64,000 nt of DNA from NCBI GenBank assembly GCA_009823505.1, contig VZQC01010984.1:4942735-5006734 (forward strand), in the 5' to 3' direction. Both the position numbers and the translations under genes were made by a program. This DNA is from Rhizomys pruinosus. Its lineage: Eukaryota; Chordata; Mammalia; Rodentia; Spalacidae. Every line of letters begins with the position of its first letter. Within the stretch, counting starts at the first letter, position 1. The notes under the pieces were generated by a model. That model did no database searches. It saw nothing but the letters and a program-made list of their open reading frames with translations, and had not been told where the DNA came from. Of this stretch, positions 22,567 to 33,679 are shown one piece after another.

Positions 22567-23536
22567 CCTCTCTTAGTCTTTTTAAAGTGTCTCAAAGCAG
22601 AGGATTATTGTTTGGGGAGAAAACTTTACTGTTTCAGTCGGATCTTTGTCCCATTTCTTTTGTTGTTGTTCCCTCCAATTTGCATTGCTTCAACCTATGT
22701 GAATATGTGCGTGTGTCACACCTATACTACCATTATGTCATCTGAAAATAAGCTGTATGTTATTTCCAAATCATATTTCAGGATTCGCATTTTTCCCTTT
22801 TAATTTTATAATCCTCTAAAATATGCATGCATACCCTCCATCCATATTCCAAAATTACAAAGTCTGAAAATAAGTGATATGTTAGTTCTAGAGCCCGTTA
22901 AATGATTCACATTATAAGAGTGCAGTTGCTTTCAGATAAAGAGAAATATAACATTAACATTGTTCAATTTGCCTTACAACTAGGTACTTGGTGCTAGCAT
23001 CCACAAATGAGGGATACCATTTGGCGTTTGTTTTTCTGGGGCTGTGTTACTGCACTTAGCATAATATTTTCTCATTCCATCCATTTACCTGCAAGGTTGA
23101 TGATGTCATCTTTCTTTACTGCTGCATAGAACTCCATTGTATAGATGTACCACATTTTCCTTATCCATTCATCAGTTGAGGGGCACTTGGGCTGGTTCCA
23201 GCTCTTCACTAGTGTGAAGAGAGCTGTAATAAACATGGATGTGCATGTATCTCTGTGGAATGAGTCTTGTGGGTATATACCCAGAAGTGGTATGACTGGA
23301 TCAGGTGGTAGGCTCATTTTGAGTCTTTTCAAGGTTCTCCACACTACTTTCCAAGTGGTTGTACGAGTTTACATTCCCACCAGCAGTGGATGAGTGTTCT
23401 CCTTTCCCCACAACCTCTCCAGCATTTGGTATCATTTGTTTTCTTGATCCTACCCAGTCTTATTGGAGTGAGATGATATCTTAAAGTGGTTTTAATTTGC
23501 ATTTCCTTAATTATTAGTGATGTTTAACCCTTTTTT

Positions 23537-23760
23537 AATTTTTTTAAATTTATTTTGTATGTATATGAATGTACTGTCTACATATAGGTTTGTGCACCCG
23601 TGTCATGCAAAGCCATGGAAGTCACAAGAGGGTGTCAGATTCCCCTGGAACTGGAGTCAAAGACAGTTCTCAGCCACCATGTGGGAGCTGGGGATCGAAC
23701 CTGGGTCCTCTGCAAGAGCAGTCAGTGCTCTTAACCGCTAGGCCATCTCTCCAGCCCCGA
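23537..23760 (-). mobile_element. B2-type SINE, single-core, nested in L1
   Basis: Antisense copy without the internal duplication. An 18-bp target duplication with one mismatch (gatgtttaaccctttttt / gatgttgaaccctttttt) lies at 23,519-23,536 and 23,761-23,778. Confidence 0.94.
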
Positions 23761-24079
23761 GATGTTGAACCCTTTTTTTTTTAATTATTTTTTCTCAGCC
23801 ATCTTTATTTCCTCACTTGTGAAGTCTCTGTTCAGCTCTTTACTCCATATTTTGAGTGAGTCATTTGTTTTCTTGTTTTTTGAGTAGTTTATATATTATA
23901 GAAATTAATGCTCTATCATATTGGCAGTGAAGTTTCCTCCCACTCTGTGGGTTTTCTCTTCACTAAATTAATTGTTTCTTTCACTGTACAGAAGCTTTTG
24001 AGTTTAATGAGGTCCCATTTGTCAATTGTCAACCTTAGTTCCTGTGCAGCTGCTGTCTGATTTAGAAAGTCTTTTCCTA

Positions 24080-24247
24080 AGCTGGGCATGGTGGTGCATG
24101 CCTTTAATCCTCCTAGCACTTGGGAGGCACAGGCAGGTGGATCTTTGTGAGTTCAAGGCCAGCCTGGTCTACAGAGCGAATTCCAGGACAGCTGGGGCTA
24201 CAGGGAGATCCTGTCTCAAAAAGACCAAAAAAAAAAAAGAAAAAGAA
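24080..24247 (+). mobile_element. B1 SINE nested in L1
   Basis: Full-length B1. A 14-bp target duplication aaagtcttttccta lies at 24,066-24,079 and 24,248-24,261. Confidence 0.96.
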
Positions 24248-24835
24248 AAAGTCTTTTCCTATGCCTATGTCTTGTAGGTTGCTGCCAACGTTTTATTCTA
24301 TCACCTTCAGAGTTTCAGATTTCATGTTGAGGTCTTCAATCCATTTGGAGTTGATTTTTGTACAGGGTGAGAGGTAGGGGTTTAATTTTATTCTGCTACA
24401 GGTGGCTATCCAGTTTTGCCAACACCATTTGCTGAAGATATTGGCCCCTTTGTCAGATATGAGGTGGCTGAAATTGTATGTCCTCAAGTTTGGATGTTCA
24501 ATTTTGTTCCACTGGTCTGCAGGTCTGTTTTTGCCAGTACCAGGCTGTAATACAGTTTGAAGTCTGGTTACTGATCCCTCTGTATTGCTCTTTTCACTCA
24601 GCTTTACCTTGGCTATTCGGGGTCTTTTATTTTTCCATACAGTCATAGAAACTTTTAAAATTTACATACATCATCTTAGGCCACAAGTCATAAAATTAAT
24701 GTATCTAATATAAATTTTAGATTCTATAATATTTAATACAAACTTTGATATTTGATATTTTTCTTATTTAATGAGTCTCCTTAGGGATACTCAAATTTGA
24801 CTTAAGCTGTTATTAAGCTAAAAAGTATTATCATG

Positions 24836-24976
24836 TCAGGCATGGTAGTACACATCTTTAATCCCAGCACTCAAAAGGCAGAGGCAGGAGGATTTCTGAG
24901 ATTGAGGCCAAACTGGTCTCTGTAATGAGTTCCAGGCTATCTGGGGCTATAAAGAGACCCTGTCTCAAAAATAAAG
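24836..24976 (+). mobile_element. B1 SINE, older
   Basis: B1 with several substitutions (aggcatggtagtacacatc, gattgaggccaaactggtc) and a short tail. Confidence 0.88.
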
Positions 24977-25206
24977 TACTGACCTCTAGATTCAGTACAT
25001 GAAATGGGAATAGAACCTCAGGTCTATTTTGGCTACTTTGAGATAGGGTGAGCACAGGAGAGGGAAGAGCCTTAGACAGAACCATTCTTCTAACCCAGTA
25101 TCTCTGAATTAGGCATTAAGTGACGACATGGGAAAGGAGCATCTCGGTTATAAACAGCTTGACCTGGAAAATACAACCGAATATTTTTACAGAAGAATGA
25201 AACCTG

Positions 25207-25422
25207 GAATCCAGGCCTGGTGGTGCAGGCCTGTGATTCCACCTACGCAGGAGGCTGCAGCAGGAGAATCACAAATTCAAGGCTAGCCTAGGCAACCTAC
25301 TGAGATCCTATTTCAAAATGAAAAGTGAAAAGCGAGGGTTGGGGATATAGTGGAAGAACATTTCTAGCATGTATTAGGGTCAAGGTTCAATCACCAGTGC
25401 CACAATATGAAAAAAATAAAGA
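25207..25422 (+). mobile_element. B4-type SINE (B1 + ID composite)
   Basis: A B1-like left part (aggcctggtggtgcaggcc) is followed by an ID-like right part (gttggggatatagtggaag, caaggttcaatcaccagtgc) and an A-rich tail. This left-right order defines the B4/RSINE class. Confidence 0.75.
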
Positions 25423-25682
25423 ATGAACCCTGGGACTGATTAAAAGGACTACAAGGGTCACAGCAACTTTTATCTTCTATGGTTAGTGCCCGGCCTGGCA
25501 GGGAGAAAATGTTCTGTAAATGAAACTTTCAATAAGAGGATGTGCTATTAGCCTCCATTAACATATTTATCAAACATACAATAAAACACCAAAAACTGAA
25601 ATCACACTTTATTAACTTTTTAAGTTCCCTTACTAATGAATATTTTTAGCTTTCTAATTTTTTTACTTGACCAGTTAGTAAA

Positions 25683-26015
25683 CATGGGCAATAAACATAA
25701 GGAGTATCCATGTAAACTCAATTAGCAAATATCTGAGTCCAATTCTTGTAGAACCCAGGATTCCCAAGTGCAGTTGAAGAGATTTGCTTACACAAACATG
25801 GTGATCAAATACAAGTCCAGTCCATTTTTGCTGTGATCTCACAATTCACCCCCCTCCTTAGCCCTCACAATCTGACATGTCAACCTCTTCTACAAGAGTC
25901 CCTGGGCTTTGGAGGGAAGAGTGAGAGCGAGAGATGGGAAGATCTATTTTTTCTCTGAGGTGACACATCAAACTCTTGGGCCTGTCCAAGTTCTATTTTC
26001 TCAGTGTACTGGTGG
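25683..26015. repeat. Unassigned repeat, partner at 63,530
   Basis: Alignable by eye to 63,530-63,835 in the same orientation: matching blocks gatctcacaattcaccccc / agtctcacaattcacccc and gtccagtccatttttgctg / gtccagtctatattgctc. Family not recognised; possibly an L1 3' UTR. Confidence 0.5.
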
Positions 26016-26027
26016 CTCATTTAAAAA

Positions 26028-26182
26028 TACCGTCTGTGACTCCAATTCCAGGAGAGCTCCAGTTCCAGGGGAATCCGACGCCCTCTTCTGACGGCATTGC
26101 AAGACACGGGTGCACAGACCTGCATGCAGACAGTACATTCATACACATACAGAAATAAATAAAATAAAATAAAATAAAGAAA
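26028..26182 (+). mobile_element. B2-type SINE, 5'-truncated, duplicated-core
   Basis: Lacks the whole tRNA-like head and starts at accgtctgtgactccaattcc, with both cores and an AAAT tail. A short target match (ctcatttaaaaa / ctcattttaaaa) flanks it. Confidence 0.85.
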
Positions 26183-26206
26183 CTCATTTTAAAAAATCCT
26201 TTTAAG

Positions 26207-26430
26207 GGGCTGGAGAGATGGCCTAGCGGTTAAGAGCGCCAATGGCTCTTGCAGAGGACCCAGGTTTGATCCCCAGAACCCACATGGCAGCTGAGAACCG
26301 TCTTTAACTCCAGTTCCAGGGGAATCCAACACCCTCTTCTGACCTCTGTGGCATTGCAGAACACGGGTGAACAAACCTACATGCAGACAGTACATTCATA
26401 CACATAAAAAATAAATTAAAAAATTTTTAA
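26207..26430 (+). mobile_element. B2-type SINE, single-core young form
   Basis: Starts ggggctggagagatggcctag, has one core and an AAAT-rich end. No clean target duplication read. Confidence 0.92.
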
Positions 26431-26987
26431 ATGCTATAAAAGTTTCCTTTTGGAGATCTCTTGAGCCCAGCGGCAGGTGGATACACTCTGAAAGTATCTC
26501 CAACCAGGAGACACATAAAAAAATCTGGGCCAAAAATGTTAGCAAAGCCTAGATGGCCCAGCTCTACCCTACAAAGAAGAAGTGGCATTTTCACATGGTG
26601 GGTAGCTCTCCACTGCAGAGTCCCATCATTCTTAGGATCCCACACTCAGCTAGTAATGGCCATAGAAGTTCATCAGCAGGGACTATGGTCATCAGACCTG
26701 AGCAAGAACATGCATGTTACTTCATCTGTAGCTGTGTGACTTAACCACAGACCTTTTGGAAATCTGGAAACCTGCCATCTTTTAAAGAAGAATGAGAAAT
26801 CACCCTTCAGAAAGAAACCTGCTAGTGTCAGTGTCCACACAGTGGGCTACACTCTTGGGGGTGTGCGAGCAAAGGTCTTTATGTGCAGGCTCTTTAGAAT
26901 TCATGACCAATGGACCGATCAAATAAAATAATAAAGGAAATGTACCCCTTCTATAAAAGTAAGACATGTAAAAGAAAACAATTTTGC

Positions 26988-27144
26988 AGCCGGGCACGCC
27001 TTATATCCTAGCCACTTGGGAGGCAGAGGCATTGGATCTCTGTAGAGTTCCAAGGCCAGCCTGGTCTACAGAGTGAGTTCCAGGACAGCTGGGCTAACAG
27101 GGAGACCAGTCTCAAAAAGACCAAAAAAAAAAAAAAAAAAAAAA
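26988..27144 (+). mobile_element. B1 SINE with corrupted sequence (copy 2)
   Basis: Counterpart of 21,084-21,244. Different small errors (gccgggcacgccttatatcc). Confidence 0.85.
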
Positions 27145-28249
27145 GAAAAAACAATTTTGCATTTGTTATAGTCCTATTTTCTCTCTCAATCTGGAGACAC
27201 ATGTAGAAAAGCTTGAATTTGCTTGCCAAGGTAAGACCCTCTCTTCTACAAGCCTGCTAATACCCCTTTTATTTATTCTTTAAGTGTAAAGGCTTATTAA
27301 CGGATGACAAACAAATATTTAATTTTTTATCTCAAATAGTCACAAGGGAAGGTTAACTTTGTGAGCTGAGCTGTTTACAGGTTTAGAAAGTGAAAAACAG
27401 CTCAGATGAGAACTGAAACAGAGGAGGAAGAAACATGGTTGATAGGAAAGGGAAATAATCATTCCCCAGATGTTGAGTAAGGAGAAAATAGACAAACACA
27501 GTACAGAGAGAGAAAGAGCATGTAGTGCCTTCCAGAAAATTGACAGCCTCTTCTCTCCAAAAGAAATGGGCTTAATATGAATTAATGTTGCATGTGGCAA
27601 GTAGCCTGGTTGCAAAAAACTTAAGATATTGTTCACATGAAGAGCACAAGTGTCTGTCTCTCTTTTTCTGCTTGCTAACAACCATAAGAAGATATCTAGA
27701 CCTTGCTTAAATTTCAGCAGAGGCCTTCTGGAAAAAAAGCAGATCCATAAGACATAAATAAACAAGCACCATCTTGGACAACATTCTTTAAAAAATGACA
27801 CAACAAATCTGTTTCAAATTGACAGCATGAGCTTGGAGAAGTAGACATGCATTCTGTGTAGGTTTGGATACTGGACGGGAGCTGCTTGCCCCACCACCCC
27901 CCCCCAGCCTGCCCCTCCCTATTACATGCATGCCTCCCTCTTAGAAATCTATGTAGTCATCTGTAGAGCCTAGTGACAGATCACACTGGCCTCTTGGGCT
28001 CAGTGTTATTTGTGAATCCTAAAAGTGAGCAAACTAAATTTTCTAGATATGCCTTGGATTCATTTTTACACTATTTCTTTGTTTCAGTTATAGAAAATGT
28101 CCATTTTTTTAAATATTTTAATTGGTGTTTTGTGTACTTCATACAACAATTTCCCCCATTCCAATTTAGACTAGTTTCCTTTCCATTGCCCCCACCTCCG
28201 CCTGATTCATGCATTCTGCCATACATGTTCGTATATTTCTTTTGTTCTT

Positions 28250-28487
28250 TTTTTTTTTATTATTTCTGTATGTTGTATGAATGTACTGTCTGCATGCAGG
28301 TTTGTGCACCCGTGTCGTGCAATGCCGCGGAGGTCCAGAAGAGGGTGTCGGATTCCCTGGAACTGGAGTTCTCCTGAAATTGGAGTTTCAGACGGTTCTC
28401 GGCCACCATGTGGGTGCTGGGGATCGAACCCGGGTCCCTGTAAGAGCAAGTCGGACGCTGCTTAACCACTAGGCATCGCTCCAGCCC
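28250..28487 (-). mobile_element. B2-type SINE, duplicated-core (copy 2, corrupted)
   Basis: Counterpart of 22,331-22,566. Extra and missing bases, for example caagtcggacgctgcttaac in the head. Confidence 0.9.
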
Positions 28488-29485
28488 CTCTCTAAGTCTG
28501 TTTAAAGTTCCAAAGCCAGAGGATTATTGTTTTGGGGAGAAAACTTACTGTTTCAGTCGGATCTTGTCCCATTTCTTTGTTGTTGTTCCCTCCAATTTGC
28601 ATATGCCTTCAACTATCGTGGAATATGGTGCGTGTGTCACCCTATATTACCGATTTATGTCATCTGAAAATAAGCTGTATTGTTATTCCACAACATATTT
28701 CAGGATTCGCAATTTTTCCCTTTTAATTTTATAATCCTCTAAAATATGCATGCATACCCTCCCACCCATATTCCAAAATTACAAAGTCTAAATAAGTGAT
28801 ATGTTAATCTAGAGGCCCGTTAAAAGATTCACATTATAATAGTGCAGTTCTCGTTCAGATAAAGGAAATATAACATGAACATTGTTTCAATTTGCCTTAA
28901 ACTAGGTACTTGGTGCTAGCATCCACAATGAGGGATACATTTGCCGTTGTTTTTCTGGGGCTGTGTTACTGCACTTAGCATAATATTTTCTCATTCCATG
29001 TCCATGCCATTTACTGCATGCAAGGTTGATGATGTCGACTTTCTTTACTGCTGCATAGAAACTCCATTGTATAGATGTACCACTTTTCTCTTATCCATTC
29101 ATCAGTGAGGGCACTTGGGCTGGTTCCAGTCTTCACTATGGTGAAGCAGAGCTGTAATAAACATGGATGTGCATGTATCTCTGTGGGAATGAGTCTTGGT
29201 GGTATATGACCCAGAGTGGATGACTGGGTCAGGTGGTAGGTCTCATTTGAGTCTTTTCAAAGTTCTCCACACTAGCATTTCCAAGTGGTTGTACGAGTTT
29301 ACATCCCACCACAATGTGTGAGAGTGTTCTCCTTTCCCACAACCTCTCCAGCATTTGGTATCATTTTTTCTCCTTGCGTCCTTTCCTTTGGATCCTACCC
29401 ACAGGTGCTTATTTGGGAGTGAATATGATCATCTTAAAGTGGTTTTGATTTGCATTTCCTTTAGTATTAGTGATGTTGTAACCGT

Positions 29486-29750
29486 TATTTTTTTAAATTT
29501 TTTTAAATTTAATTTCTTGTATGATAAGTTGATAGATACATGGTCTTGTATTCGATATAGGTTTGGTGGCACCCGTGTCAGAATGACAAACGTATATGCC
29601 ATGACGAAGTGGCTTAGAAGAGGGCTGTCAAGATGCCCCTGGGAACTGGAGTCAAAGACAGTTCACTAGCCACCATGTGGGAGTGGGGTCGGAACCTGGG
29701 TCCTCTGCAAGAGCACTCAGTGACTTTAACCGTAGGCCATCTCTCCAGCC
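29486..29750 (-). mobile_element. B2-type SINE, single-core (copy 2, corrupted)
   Basis: Counterpart of 23,537-23,760 with heavy corruption in the tail half (ggtggcacccgtgtcagaat). Confidence 0.85.
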
Positions 29751-29987
29751 CTCGAGATGGGTTGAACCCTTTTTTTGTTTTTAATTATTTGTTTCTCAGC
29801 GCATCTTTACTTTTCCATATTTGAAGTTGCTGTTCAGCTCTTTATCCATATTTTGGTGAGTCCATTTGTTTTCTTGTTTTTTGAGTAGTTTATATATTTA
29901 GAAATTAATGCTCTATCATATTGGCAGTGAAGTTTCCTCCCACTCTGTGGGGTTTTCTCTTCACTAAATTGAATTTGTTTTCTTTTC

Positions 29988-30455
29988 TGGATAGAGAAAA
30001 TGTGGTACATCTACACAATGGAGTTCTATGCAGCAGTAAAGAAAGACGACATCACGAGCTTTGCAGGAAAATGGCTGGAGCTAGAGGACATCATGCTGAG
30101 TGAAGTAACACAGTCCCAGAAAAACAAACGACGAATGGTATCCCTCATCTGTGGATGCTAGTGCCAATTACCCAGTTGTAAGTATTTCTTGTGTAGGGCC
30201 CCCTGAGCTTCTGTACAAAGCAGTTGGACATAATGCATTTTGGAAACAACAACAACAACAGAAAATACTGCATCAAAGAACTGACTGAAACAGTGAACTT
30301 CTGCTCAAAACAGTCAACGTCCCCATGGAAAATATTGAGAAAGACTAAGACATGGAAAGCATGTTTGGCAGAATGCACGAGCTCTGACGGGGTGGGGGAA
30401 TGAGCGGGAACACGGGTCTAGATTTGTTAAAAATAAATAAATAAATACAATAAAA
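29988..30455 (+). mobile_element. L1 3' end
   Basis: Last ORF2 codons (ggatagagaaaatgtggtac, tggagttctatgcagcag), then a 3' UTR with aacaacaacaacaac and an AATAAATAAA end. Same family as 19,969-20,543. Confidence 0.9.
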
Positions 30456-30469
30456 AAAAGTTTCCTTTT

Positions 30470-30805
30470 AATTCTAGTAATAAAACATAAATAGAAACAA
30501 ATATTAACCATTATAACAAGTTACACTATGGGAGCAAACACATATTTGGATGATATCATGATCAGGGCATTATAGCTCTTTGACAAAGGGATGACAATAG
30601 CTTTCTCATGTGGTCTATAGAGTCTCCTGACACTAGGGTGTGCCAAGTCTACAGTATCAGCTGTGTGTCCTACACTAATAAATATTTTTATCTTTATTCC
30701 AAATGGGCACTGAGTGATAGGTGGTAGAATGAACTTTTCTAAGCTCTGACCTCTCTCTCACATCTTCAGAATTGGAAGGACTGACCACTAAGTTGACTCA
30801 GTGTT

Positions 30806-30869
<64 letters not shown>

Positions 30870-31867
30870 ACAGAATTGAGAGGAAGTGTGTGGTAGCAGT
30901 TGTGAAAAGATTTGAAGAGGAGAGGGATGGATAGAAATGATGAAAGCCCTCAATCCTGCCCAGATCTATTTTGACTATTTGTCTTGTTGCTTTTTATTTG
31001 GTCAGTAGAGATACTTGTCTGCAGCCTGTCAGGATGTGCCTAAGCAGGACAGGAACCAGAAAATTCTCAAAAGTGCAGTGTGAGATGAAGCCAGATGGTG
31101 AAGCTTTTCAGCTCTTATTTCTTCTAGGAAACTTTGTTCATCTGGAATAAAGCCTTCTTTTCATGGATTTTTCCATGTTGTTCAAAGATTTTAAGAAAAA
31201 ACAAACACAGCAAAGAGAAAACTCAGTTTGCATCCAGAGGTAGCTCCTAACGGACATGCTGGACCATAGATAAAATTTAGGGGCCATGCGGTCACCCTCT
31301 TTTGAAGTCAGAGAGCTCACTATCATATTGGCAAATTTTGCCTGAGAAGAATATCAAGAAAACATGTTTCTTTAAACATAACTTTTGATCCAGTTCTTTG
31401 TGCCTTCTTATTCCTGTCTTCACAGGAGTTCCTTTAAACAGACTGTGTTTGTCAGGACTGAGAGGTCCACTTCTCTCTTCTGTTCTACTTTGTAGTTTTT
31501 AGAAGGACCACTCTGATCCACCAGGCTCTCACAACTGCACATACACCTTAGAGATGAGGGAATAGTCTCATTTCACAATGATGGCATTCAAATAACATTT
31601 TGGTCCCTAAAGAAATGAATAAATCATTAGATCCACTTTAAAATTGGAAGCTGAAAGAAGCATAAACCCTGGGGACCCCACTGGTACTCTAATGGGAGAT
31701 CCTGGGTGATAAATTAGGAAGTCATTTCATGTGGACATGCCATGGCCCTGACAGTGACCTTGAAAGGACATAACATCCTGATTTCTACTGGACAAAATCC
31801 CAGAGATAAGAACTTTCAGAAAAGGAACAATAATGTATGGAATTAAGACTACTTAAAACATAGCAAT
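30470..31867. other. Mostly unique stretch
   Basis: No gene recognised. Includes the TG/AG microsatellite listed separately. A 62-codon minus frame at 31,138-31,326 has no known domain. Confidence 0.45.
30804..30868. repeat. (TG)n(AG)n compound microsatellite
   Basis: About 13 TG units followed directly by about 18 AG units. Confidence 0.95.
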
Positions 31868-31965
31868 AGGAGTTGATTTTATTGAACATTTGTTCAGTAC
31901 TAGATACTATATTAAATGATTTTATGTGTATTATCCCACTTAATCCTAGTGCCAAACCTATGATT
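31868..31965 (-). mobile_element. MIR fragment
   Basis: Antisense MIR pattern (acatttgttcagtactagat, gtattatcccacttaatcct). Stops at the AT-rich edge of the duplicated block. The second block copy has no MIR at its left edge. Confidence 0.55.
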
Positions 31966-31973
31966 TCTTTTTT

Positions 31974-32024
31974 TGCATATATATATATGCAATATAATAT
32001 AAATATATATATATATTATATATT
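31974..32024. repeat. AT-rich dinucleotide tract
   Basis: TA/AT-rich run around gcatatatatatatgc at the left edge of the 32-35 kb duplicated block. Confidence 0.85.
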
Positions 32025-32026
32025 AA

Positions 32027-32135
32027 GAATATCAATCTTGACCCTGTCTCCCACCCTATCCCCCCACCTCTCACCAAGGGAGCTCATGTATTCTGCCAAA
32101 CATGCTTTTCATCTCTTTCTCAGTCAGCCTATTAT
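32027..32135 (-). mobile_element. L1 3' end, very short
   Basis: About 110 bp of antisense L1 3' UTR (accctatccccccacctc, then atgtattctgccaaacatg), the same 3' UTR type as 20,290-20,520. The counterpart is at 35,303-35,410. Confidence 0.75.
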
Positions 32136-32289
32136 TTCTTTTTTGCCACTGTTTTCCTCATTTGCTGTGAAAGTAAACACAGCAAGTCAGAAATATATAA
32201 TATATATGCATTGTTTCTCAGTATGCACAGATTGAGCAACTTGTTATCCATTCAATAAGAAACTTAGCAGATAATTTTAGTTAAAAAAA

Positions 32290-33075
32290 TAAATCTTACA
32301 TCAATATTGAGTTAATTTTTCCTAGTCAGAAGCTACAGAAGATGAGAAGTATCGAAGTGCTTTTATAGAAAATGCATTGCCTCTCAAGAAAAATACCACT
32401 TCTCAGATTCTTGGTCTAAAGAAGCTTTTAAATGCACTTATTGAAATGGCAAGCAGAGCACCTGCTTAGGTTACTGTAAACAGATCCTGAATAGTTAGAA
32501 TGACAATATAAATATACCAAGCAAATCAGGATACTTTAAGGGTGAAAGGGGTGTTCATGTTCATTGCTCTGGGCAGAAAACCTATGCCAGGACTATTTGG
32601 AATCTAGTTGTCTGTTTCAGGAGACTGTGATGAGACCATGCCTCCATTCCATACATGGCTGTGATTCTGATCCAAGTTCTGCTCCTTACTTAACACCAGG
32701 GCTTCTCCCTGATCTAGAATTCAATTCCTTCACCCATACTTTCAGTGTTTTAAATTTTTTCTACCTCCTGCCTGATTTCAAGTACCTCTGCTCCAATAAA
32801 TTCTCTGTGACTAATACCATCCACTTCATGTCTCCAAAGGGATGAGAGCATCTTCCACAGGGGATAATGGAGCACCCAGCATGCTCATCCTTCCTGCATC
32901 CCTAGGGACAGCCACAGCACAGGATGAAACTGATTACAGTAACTCTATAGGGAGGAAGAGCCCTAGCTGGCCTAAGCTGGAAACAAAGGCTGAGGAAATC
33001 CAGAAAGTCAAATACAAAACCATATTGCACTTAAGCGTCCAACTGTTGATCCCTGACCCAAAAATTAAAGCAAAT
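32290..33075. other. Unique DNA inside duplicated block, copy 1
   Basis: No repeat recognised. A plus frame beginning near 32,842 is shared with 36,120, but beyond the first 70-80 codons the frames run into a B1 and differ by frameshifts, so coding is not supported. Confidence 0.45.
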
Positions 33076-33091
33076 TTTGATTTTATCTCTT

Positions 33092-33264
33092 CTTTTTTTT
33101 TTTTAGTTTTAACCTTTTTTTATTTTGAGAACAGGGTCTCCCTTTTAGTAACAGGTGTCCTGGAGCTTTGCTCTGTAGACCAGGATGCCTTGAACCAACA
33201 GAGATCCACCTACCTCTGCCTCCTGATTTTTTTTTTTTTTTAGGCATGTGCCACCACGCCCGGC
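33092..33264 (-). mobile_element. B1 SINE, corrupted (block copy 1)
   Basis: Antisense B1. The stretch that reads gagtgctgggattaaa in the other copy is replaced by a run of T here. Confidence 0.88.
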
Positions 33265-33500
33265 GTTTTATCCTCTTCAAAATGAAGTGGATTGAGGCTG
33301 GGAAGATTCACCCCTTTCTCCCTTGCTCATCCACAGCCGCTCCATCTCACACTATTCATCAGAAGCCTTTTAGGCCACATAAAATACAGTCCATAATGGG
33401 GCAGGCCCATCAATTTTATGAACATTTATCTGAAGTTCATTTCATAGTTGTCAAAGAAATATTTTCAGAGTACAACATGTCATTAAAAATACACAGTTTA

Positions 33501-33640
33501 AGCTGGATGAGGTGGTGCATGCCTTTAATCCTAGCACTCAGAGGCAGAGGCAGGAGGATCTTTGTGAGTTCAAGGCAGCCTGGTCTACAGAGTAGTTCAG
33601 GACAGCAGATACAGGGAGACCTGACTCAAAAAGACCAAAA
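33501..33640 (+). mobile_element. B1 SINE, corrupted (block copy 1)
   Basis: Sense B1 with several dropped bases (gttcaaggcagcctggtc, gagtagttcaggacagcag) compared with its clean counterpart at 36,780. Confidence 0.9.
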
Positions 33641-33679
33641 TAATAATAATAATATAATAATAATAATAATAATAATAAT
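33641..33679. repeat. (AAT)n microsatellite
   Basis: About 13 AAT units forming the tail of the preceding B1, with one dropped base. Confidence 0.92.

Larger units (their letters stand above)
20545..23975 (+). repeat. Duplicated block X, copy 1
   Basis: About 3.4 kb nearly the same as 26,479-29,986 in direct orientation, about 5.93-6.0 kb apart. It includes unique DNA, a B1, a B2 and the 3' part of an antisense L1 with its nested SINEs. Differences are mostly 1-5 base insertions or deletions. It starts exactly at the right target copy of the preceding L1. Confidence 0.95.
22184..24640 (-). mobile_element. L1 3' part with three nested SINEs
   Basis: About 1.8 kb of antisense L1: 3' UTR, then the C-terminal end of ORF2 (minus frames at 23,072-23,344 and 24,293-24,646, with the typical WYIYTMEFYAAVKKDDI and KINSKWIEDLNMK stretches). 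Two B2s and one B1 interrupt it. A target duplication agtYatagaaa (one mismatch) lies at 22,173-22,183 and 24,641-24,651. ORF2 is truncated, broken and not functional. Confidence 0.88.
26479..29986 (+). repeat. Duplicated block X', copy 2
   Basis: Second copy of 20,545-23,975. About 27,300-28,080 is almost identical to copy 1. From 28,080 to 29,986 single-base insertions and deletions appear every 10-30 bases, including inside SINEs. A 153-codon minus frame at 27,340-27,801 exists only because of these shifts. Confidence 0.95.
28095..29986 (-). mobile_element. L1 3' part inside block X'
   Basis: Repeats the antisense L1 of copy 1 down to the ORF2 end, with many single-base insertions and deletions. 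It ends abruptly where the sense L1 end begins. Confidence 0.85.
26452..30455 (+). mobile_element. L1-bounded composite unit containing block X'
   Basis: The right part (about 29,988-30,455) is a sense L1 3' end. The same 14 bases aaaagtttcctttt lie at 26,438-26,451 and 30,456-30,469, as expected of a target duplication. Between 27 bases of unknown origin and the L1 end lies the 3.5-kb block X', which is not L1 sequence in the right orientation. Probably an assembly replacement of the L1 interior. Confidence 0.55.

Noticed and set aside
22184..24640. Possibly active L1
   Set aside because: It is 5'-truncated, lacks ORF1 and most of ORF2, and is interrupted by three SINEs.
27340..27801. 153-codon minus-strand open frame
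   Set aside because: The better-quality copy of the same DNA at 21,475-21,893 splits into shorter frames. The length comes from frameshifts.
20545..29986. True segmental duplication as the default reading of block X
   Set aside because: Indel-type differences, independent SINE corruption and the L1-bounded placement fit assembly error better, though reads are needed to settle it.
32842..33243. Plus frame repeated at 36,120-36,410, which might suggest a conserved protein
   Set aside because: The match reflects the recent or artificial block duplication, not selection. The frames diverge by frameshift and end in a B1.
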